A DNA stretch of 9,737 bases from an uncultured Clostridium sp. (GTDB taxonomy: Bacteria > Bacillota > Clostridia > Lachnospirales > Lachnospiraceae). This document shows positions 6,273-9,737 of this stretch, piece after piece. The notes beneath the pieces are model-generated. The model made no database searches. It worked only from the letters and a program-made list of their open reading frames with translations, and had not been told where the DNA came from. Location: contig USJW01000148.1 in NCBI GenBank assembly GCA_900555045.1, positions 1 through 9,737 of the forward strand. Direction: 5' to 3'. Each line of letters begins with the position of its first letter. Positions within the stretch are counted from its first letter, which is position 1. Position numbers and translations under genes: made by a program.

Positions 6273-7943
6273 CTATTCTACAACAGCGCCCTGCGCCGCT
6301 GATTTGCTGATTCTTCGGTAGGTGTTTAAGTAGCCGGGGCTCACATCCTTCTCCGGGCGCACCCAGCACGCGCGCCTTCGCTCCAGCTCCGCCTCATCCA
6401 CCAGAAGCTCAAGGCTTCCGGCCGGAACGTCGATGGCGATGGAATCGCCGTCCTCCACCAGGGCCAGCACGCCGCCCTCGTAGGCCTCCGGGGAAATATG
6501 TCCCACAAAGCACCCGCGGTTGGATCCGGAAAACCTTCCGTCCGTGACCACCGCGCAGCTCGCGGACAGATCCATCCCTTCCAGGCATTTCATGGGCCGG
6601 TACATCTCCGGCATTCCGGGGCCTCCCTTGGGTCCCTCGTAGCGCAGCACCACCATGGTCCCCGGCCGGATATCCCCGGCCAGAATCGCGGCGCATGCCT
6701 CCTGCTCGCTGCCGAACACCCGCGCCTTTCCCACAAACCGCATAAGCTGCTCCGGGATGGCCGCCGGCTTCACCACCGCGCCCATGAGCGCCATATTGCC
6801 GGTCAGAACCGCCACGCCGCCCGTGGGGTGGAAGGGTTCCTCTGCAGTGCGGATCACCTCGCGCCTGGATGAGGAGGCCGCTCCGGAGAGATTCTCCGCC
6901 ACCGTGCGGCCGTTGCAGCAGAGGCAGCCGGTGTTAAGATAGCGCTCCAGCTCCTTCATCACGGCCGGCACGCCGCCCGCCTCGTAGAAGTCCACCATGT
7001 CGTAGGGGGAGGCCGGATAGACCGAGGCCACCTGGGGAATCCTGCCGCTCATCTCGCCGAATTTTGTCAGCGGCAGCTCTCCCAGCCCCGCCTCCTTATA
7101 AATCGCCTGCAGGTGCATGATTCCGTTGGTGGAGCCGCCCATGCCCATAAGCACCGCTATGGCGTTCTCGATGGACTGCCTGGTTATAATCTGTCTCGCG
7201 GTGATTCCGCCCCGGATCAGCTCCATCACCGCCTCGCCGGTGGAGTAGGCCGCCTGCATCCGCTTGGCGTAGACCGCCGGGATCACCGCCGTGCCCGGCA
7301 GGCTCATGCCCATGGCCTCCGCCATGCAGCCCATGGTGTTGGCCGTTCCCAGCATGGCGCAGGACCCCACGCACGGCTCCGCCAGATCCTCGATCTCGCG
7401 GAATTCCGCTTCGCTGATCTCTCCCCTTGCCTTCCAGCCCACCGCCTCGGTGACGATGTTGCCGTCGTAGTGCTTTCCCTTGTAGGCCGCCGGCATCATG
7501 GGACCGCCGTTTAGGAAGATGGCCGGGATGTCCAGCCTGGCCGCCGCCATGAGAAGCCCCGGCACGATCTTGTCGCAGGAGCCAAGGAGCACCATGCCGT
7601 CGAACCGGTGCGCGCGCACCATGCACTCCACAGAGGCGGTGATCAGATCCCGTGAGGGAAGGATGTAGCGCATCCCCTCGTGCCCCTCCGCGATCCCGTC
7701 GCAGGGGGCGATGGTCCCGAAGGTCATGGCCGTTCCGCCCGCCGCTGCGATTCCGCGCTCCACCTGGGCGCACAGCTCGTTCAGATTAAAATGTCCGGGC
7801 GTCGCGTTGGTGTAGGTGTTCACAACCGCCACCAGCGGTTTTTTCAGGGCGTTCTCCGTGAATCCCATGGACTTGTAAAGCGCCCGTTTTAGCGCCCCGG
7901 AATCTCCCTTTAGCAGGCTGTTGTAGTACTTGTCATTTTTCAT
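6273..7943 (-). CDS. IlvD/Edd-family dehydratase, probable sugar acid (aldonate) dehydratase
   Basis: Iron-sulfur dehydratase of 556 residues; family members turn 2,3-dihydroxy acids into 2-keto-3-deoxy acids. Visible motifs: NTYTNATPGHFNL (42-54), APCDGIAEGHEGMRY (79-93), PSRDL (96-100), GSCDKIVPG (121-129, cluster Cys123), GSCAMLGTANTM (193-204, cluster Cys195), MGMGGSTN (266-273), RYEGPKGGPGMPEM (434-447) and DGRFSGS (468-474), whose Ser472 is the likely catalytic base. Gly50 in PGH matches E. coli IlvD rather than the Cys of [2Fe-2S] sugar-acid dehydratases. The ATG at 7943 is chosen because GAGGGG lies 12 nt upstream and homology starts there; a reading from 8000 would add 19 unrelated residues and overlap the SDR gene. 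Next to an SDR, a lactonase and an aldolase, and with no isoleucine/valine genes nearby, a sugar acid is the likely substrate, though branched-chain dihydroxy acid dehydratase cannot be excluded. Confidence 0.9.
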   Translation of the reverse strand: MKNDKYYNSLLKGDSGALKRALYKSMGFTENALKKPLVAVVNTYTNATPGHFNLNELCAQVERGIAAAGGTAMTFGTIAPCDGIAEGHEGMRYILPSRDLITASVECMVRAHRFDGMVLLGSCDKIVPGLLMAAARLDIPAIFLNGGPMMPAAYKGKHYDGNIVTEAVGWKARGEISEAEFREIEDLAEPCVGSCAMLGTANTMGCMAEAMGMSLPGTAVIPAVYAKRMQAAYSTGEAVMELIRGGITARQIITRQSIENAIAVLMGMGGSTNGIMHLQAIYKEAGLGELPLTKFGEMSGRIPQVASVYPASPYDMVDFYEAGGVPAVMKELERYLNTGCLCCNGRTVAENLSGAASSSRREVIRTAEEPFHPTGGVAVLTGNMALMGAVVKPAAIPEQLMRFVGKARVFGSEQEACAAILAGDIRPGTMVVLRYEGPKGGPGMPEMYRPMKCLEGMDLSASCAVVTDGRFSGSNRGCFVGHISPEAYEGGVLALVEDGDSIAIDVPAGSLELLVDEAELERRRACWVRPEKDVSPGYLNTYRRISKSAAQGAVVE

Positions 7944-7955
7944 CGTCAAGCGCCG

Positions 7956-7961
7956 CCCCTC
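7956..7961 (-). promoter_or_regulatory. Ribosome binding site deciding the dehydratase start
   Basis: GAGGGG on the minus strand, 12 nt before the ATG at 7941-7943 and overlapping the stop codon of the SDR gene. It supports the shorter dehydratase reading; the spacing is rather long. Confidence 0.55.
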
Positions 7962-8718
7962 ACACAAAATCGTTGGCCGCCACCACGGGCAGGGTTGCAC
8001 CGCCGTCGATGGTCAGCATGGTTCCCGTTATGTAGTCCGCCGCGTCCGAGGCCAGATAAATCACCGCCTGAGCGATCTCCTCGGTGGTGGCAAAGCGCTT
8101 CAGGGGCAGCCTGGCCGCCGCCTCCAGCCGGATATCCCCCGGCTCCCAGCCCACGTCCGTGTACCCCGGGGCCACCGCCACCATGCGGATTCCCTTTAAG
8201 GACAGCTCCATGGCCGCGTTTTTGGTGAATTTCGCCACCGCCGCCTTGGTCGGCCCGTAGATTGTGGCCCTGGGCCAACAGCCGTCCACCTGGTTCGAGG
8301 CGATGTTGATGATAACCCCATGAATCTGCTGTTCAATCATCCGTTTGGCCGCGATCTGGCTGGAAAAATACACGCCCTTCCAGTCCACCGCCGTCATGTG
8401 GTCGAACATCTCCTCCGTGGCGTCCAGAAAATATACCTCGCTGCTGATGCCCGCGTTGTTCACCAGCACGTCCACCGCGCCGAACCGCTCAAACACCTGG
8501 TCGTACATGGCGCGGATGTCCGCCAGCACCGACATGTCCGCGTACACCGGAAATGCCTCTGCGCCGCTCTCCTGCGCGATCCGGCAGACCTCCATGGCCG
8601 CCTTCTCGTCGCTGCGGTAGTTCACCGCGATATCGTATCCGGCCCTAGCCATGGAGATGGCGATCTGACGTCCGATCCCCTTGGCCGCTCCGGTTATCAA
8701 AGCCCTTTTATTTTCCAT
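7960..8718 (-). CDS. Short-chain dehydrogenase/reductase, candidate sugar 1-dehydrogenase
   Basis: Classical SDR of 252 residues, the standard length, acting with NAD or NADP in the cytoplasm. Cofactor motif TGAAKGIG (9-16), structural NNAG (87-90), catalytic Ser141, Tyr154 and Lys158 (YGPTK), then PGYTD (184-188) and the usual C-terminal TGTMLTIDGG (231-240). The segment VNYRS (32-36) after beta-2 resembles Bacillus glucose 1-dehydrogenase, which takes both cofactors. In this operon the likely step is oxidation of a free aldose at C1 to the lactone, feeding the adjacent lactonase. The start is placed at the ATG at 8718 because GGAGG lies 8 nt upstream; a Met five codons earlier overlaps that site. 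It overlaps the lactonase gene by 11 bp, suggesting coupled translation. SDRs vary widely in substrate, so a different oxidation (for example of an acid or ketose) is possible. Confidence 0.88.
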   Translation of the reverse strand: MENKRALITGAAKGIGRQIAISMARAGYDIAVNYRSDEKAAMEVCRIAQESGAEAFPVYADMSVLADIRAMYDQVFERFGAVDVLVNNAGISSEVYFLDATEEMFDHMTAVDWKGVYFSSQIAAKRMIEQQIHGVIINIASNQVDGCWPRATIYGPTKAAVAKFTKNAAMELSLKGIRMVAVAPGYTDVGWEPGDIRLEAAARLPLKRFATTEEIAQAVIYLASDAADYITGTMLTIDGGATLPVVAANDFV

Positions 8719-9577
8719 TTTCCGTTCCTCCATATGCGTAAGGTGCAGGTCCGCCCACCGGAAGCTTGACGCGATAGAGCGCGCCGCCGTCCCCGGACTG
8801 GTCCCTGGCCGTTGTGATGTACAAGGTCTTTAGATCCCTGTCCCCGAAGGCGACGCAGGAGACGTTCTTCGCCGGAATCGGTATCTCCTCCAGGCGTCTG
8901 CCCGTGGCCGGGTCGTAGAGAGCTGCTTTTCCGGCGCCCCACATGGCGATCCAGAGATTGCCCCGGCTGTCCATGCACATGCCGTCCGGGTCCCCCTCCC
9001 CCTCGGGGATGGAAAACGCGGTCTGCCTGCCGGACATCCGCTCCGGGCCGTCAAGCTCGTACACATCCACCCGGCGCAGCCCGGTGTCGATGTGGTAAAA
9101 CCGGCTCCGGTCCTGACTCCAGGCCAGGCCGTTGGGGATCGTAAATCCGCCGTGCTCTGCCAGAATCTGTCCGTCCCTAATGCAGTACAGGCTTCCGCCG
9201 CCCTTTGCCATGAGGTGACTCTGGTCCCCCGCCATGGTTCCGACCCACAGCCGCCCCCAGGGATCGCATTTCCCGTCGTTAAAGCGCAGGTAACCGGGAA
9301 AATCGAGGGTTGCCAGAATCCGCTCCCCGGTGAGATCCTTTTCCAGCCGGATGAGGGAGTTCCCGGACGCAGCCCCTATGCCGTGGTCTGCGGTGGGGAA
9401 CACACAGCCCACCGGCCCGCGGGTGCTATAGGAACTAAGTGCACCGTCCTCCGGGCGGTAGCGGTAGATCCGGCAGCCGGTGATATCCACAAAGTAGAGA
9501 CTCTCCGTCTCCTGATCCCACATACAGCCCTCGCCCAGCTCAAATGTCTGCTCCAATACCTGACTGACTTGTTCCAA
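8708..9577 (-). CDS. SMP-30/gluconolactonase-family sugar lactonase, first gene of the operon
   Basis: Six-bladed beta-propeller lactonase of 289 residues that would open an aldonolactone to the acid. Motifs: LGEGCMW (14-20) with metal ligand Glu16; RFNDGKCDPWGRLWVGTM (98-115) with substrate-side Arg98 and Asn100; IPNGLAWS (147-154) with metal ligand Asn149; DPDGMCMD (196-203) with metal ligand Asp198; SCVAFG (240-245). All expected metal positions of the SMP-30 family are present. The start is taken as TTG at 9577 because AGAGGTGG lies just upstream and the family motif LGEG falls at residue 14 as usual. The open frame continues back to a GTG at 9673, which would add 32 residues with no family match and no ribosome site. 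Family call is firm; the exact sugar is unknown. Confidence 0.9.
   Translation of the reverse strand: MEQVSQVLEQTFELGEGCMWDQETESLYFVDITGCRIYRYRPEDGALSSYSTRGPVGCVFPTADHGIGAASGNSLIRLEKDLTGERILATLDFPGYLRFNDGKCDPWGRLWVGTMAGDQSHLMAKGGGSLYCIRDGQILAEHGGFTIPNGLAWSQDRSRFYHIDTGLRRVDVYELDGPERMSGRQTAFSIPEGEGDPDGMCMDSRGNLWIAMWGAGKAALYDPATGRRLEEIPIPAKNVSCVAFGDRDLKTLYITTARDQSGDGGALYRVKLPVGGPAPYAYGGTENGK
8727..8731 (-). promoter_or_regulatory. Ribosome binding site inside the lactonase gene, for the SDR
   Basis: GGAGG on the minus strand, 8 nt before the ATG at 8716-8718. The upstream ATG at 8731-8733 overlaps it and is therefore unlikely as a start. Confidence 0.7.
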
Positions 9578-9582
9578 GCCAA

Positions 9583-9590
9583 CCACCTCT
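9583..9590 (-). promoter_or_regulatory. Ribosome binding site that sets the TTG start of the lactonase
   Basis: AGAGGTGG on the minus strand, with its GAGG core 8 nt before the TTG at 9575-9577. No comparable site precedes the GTG at 9671-9673. Confidence 0.65.
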
Positions 9591-9701
9591 TTCCTTGTTT
9601 CTGCCCCATAGTGTACCCCATCGGAGCCTCTGCTGTCTGCTAATATGCGGAATCCATTCAGCATCTTTTGCACAATTCGGAACTCAAATTATTTTTAATT
9701 C

Positions 9702-9715
9702 ATCGACTTTTCGAT
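9702..9715. promoter_or_regulatory. Small perfect inverted repeat near the operon transcription start, possible operator
   Basis: ATCGA and TCGAT flank a 4-bp spacer (CTTT on the plus strand). It lies 10 bp downstream of the TATAAT box for the minus-strand operon, so it would cover about +4 to +17 of the transcript, a position where a bound repressor would block initiation. The symmetry is short, and the family of any binding protein cannot be told; AraC proteins usually prefer direct repeats upstream of -35. Confidence 0.4.
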
Positions 9716-9725
9716 CATTTTCTTT

Positions 9726-9731
9726 ATTATA
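9726..9731 (-). promoter_or_regulatory. Probable -10 box of the sugar operon promoter
   Basis: A perfect TATAAT on the minus strand at the right edge. A -35 box would lie outside the window, so spacing cannot be checked. Transcription would begin near 9719, giving a leader of about 140 nt before the lactonase TTG. The leader (9578-9719) is AT-rich in its first part and holds the inverted repeat at 9702-9715; no convincing hairpin terminator, riboswitch or cre-type catabolite site was seen in it. Confidence 0.55.
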
Positions 9732-9737
9732 TCCGGA

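Noticed and set aside
7096..7773. 225-codon minus-strand open frame in another frame inside the dehydratase gene
   Set aside because: Composition is Arg/Gly/His-rich with no domain, and it lies wholly inside a well-conserved coding sequence.
6273..7943. Loss of a catalytic iron-sulfur Cys in the dehydratase suggesting an inactive enzyme
   Set aside because: Gly50 stands where [2Fe-2S] aldonate dehydratases have Cys, but active E. coli IlvD has the same PGH sequence, so this marks a subtype and not inactivation.
9092..9643. 183-codon plus-strand open frame opposite the lactonase gene
   Set aside because: It is antisense to a gene with full family motifs, has no ribosome site or recognisable domain, and is Pro/His/Val-rich in the way expected of a shadow frame in GC-rich DNA.
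9577..9673. N-terminal extension of the lactonase from a GTG at 9673
   Set aside because: There is no ribosome site before it, the added 32 residues lack family similarity, and a good site precedes the TTG at 9577.
9578..9737. Catabolite-response (cre) element in the operon leader
   Set aside because: Both strands were scanned for the TGNAANCGNNNNCA pattern and only poor partial matches were seen.

Overview
The window looks like chromosome of an anaerobic Clostridia member, most likely a gut Lachnospiraceae or Oscillospiraceae. The evidence is strong AGGAGG-type ribosome sites, TTG starts, a lipoprotein solute-binding protein with an Ala/Thr/Glu-rich linker after the lipobox, AraC-type regulators around an ABC sugar importer, and GC-rich genes between AT-rich control regions. 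The genus cannot be fixed from this sequence.

Layout: at the left, a plus-strand AraC-family regulator (90-944) has a near-consensus promoter at 32-60. It ends at a bidirectional terminator hairpin (962-988), which it shares with a long convergent minus-strand operon filling the rest of the window. In order of transcription, from right to left, the operon holds: an SMP-30-type lactonase (TTG start at 9577), an SDR dehydrogenase, an IlvD/Edd-family dehydratase, an RraA-like aldolase, a second AraC-family regulator, a two-domain sugar ABC ATPase, its permease, and an AraF-like lipoprotein binding protein. Genes are 9-71 bp apart or overlap by 4-11 bp, so one main transcript is likely. A TATAAT box lies at the far right (9726-9731), followed by a small perfect inverted repeat near the predicted transcription start.

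Inferred function: the importer brings in a free sugar. The SDR oxidises it to a lactone, the lactonase opens this to an aldonic acid, the dehydratase makes a 2-keto-3-deoxy acid, and the RraA-like protein would cleave that to pyruvate and a short aldehyde. This would be a complete non-phosphorylating sugar oxidation route; no sugar kinase or isomerase is visible. Two points stand out: the aldolase slot holds an RraA/HMG-aldolase fold protein rather than the DHDPS/KDG- or HpcH-type aldolases usual in such pathways, and the dehydratase resembles E. coli-type IlvD. The sugar itself cannot be determined; pentoses and 6-deoxyhexoses such as L-arabinose, D-xylose or L-fucose are candidates.

Almost all of the window is accounted for. 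The only non-coding stretches are 1-89, 945-1026, 2113-2183 and 9578-9737; no RNA gene, mobile element or CRISPR array was seen.
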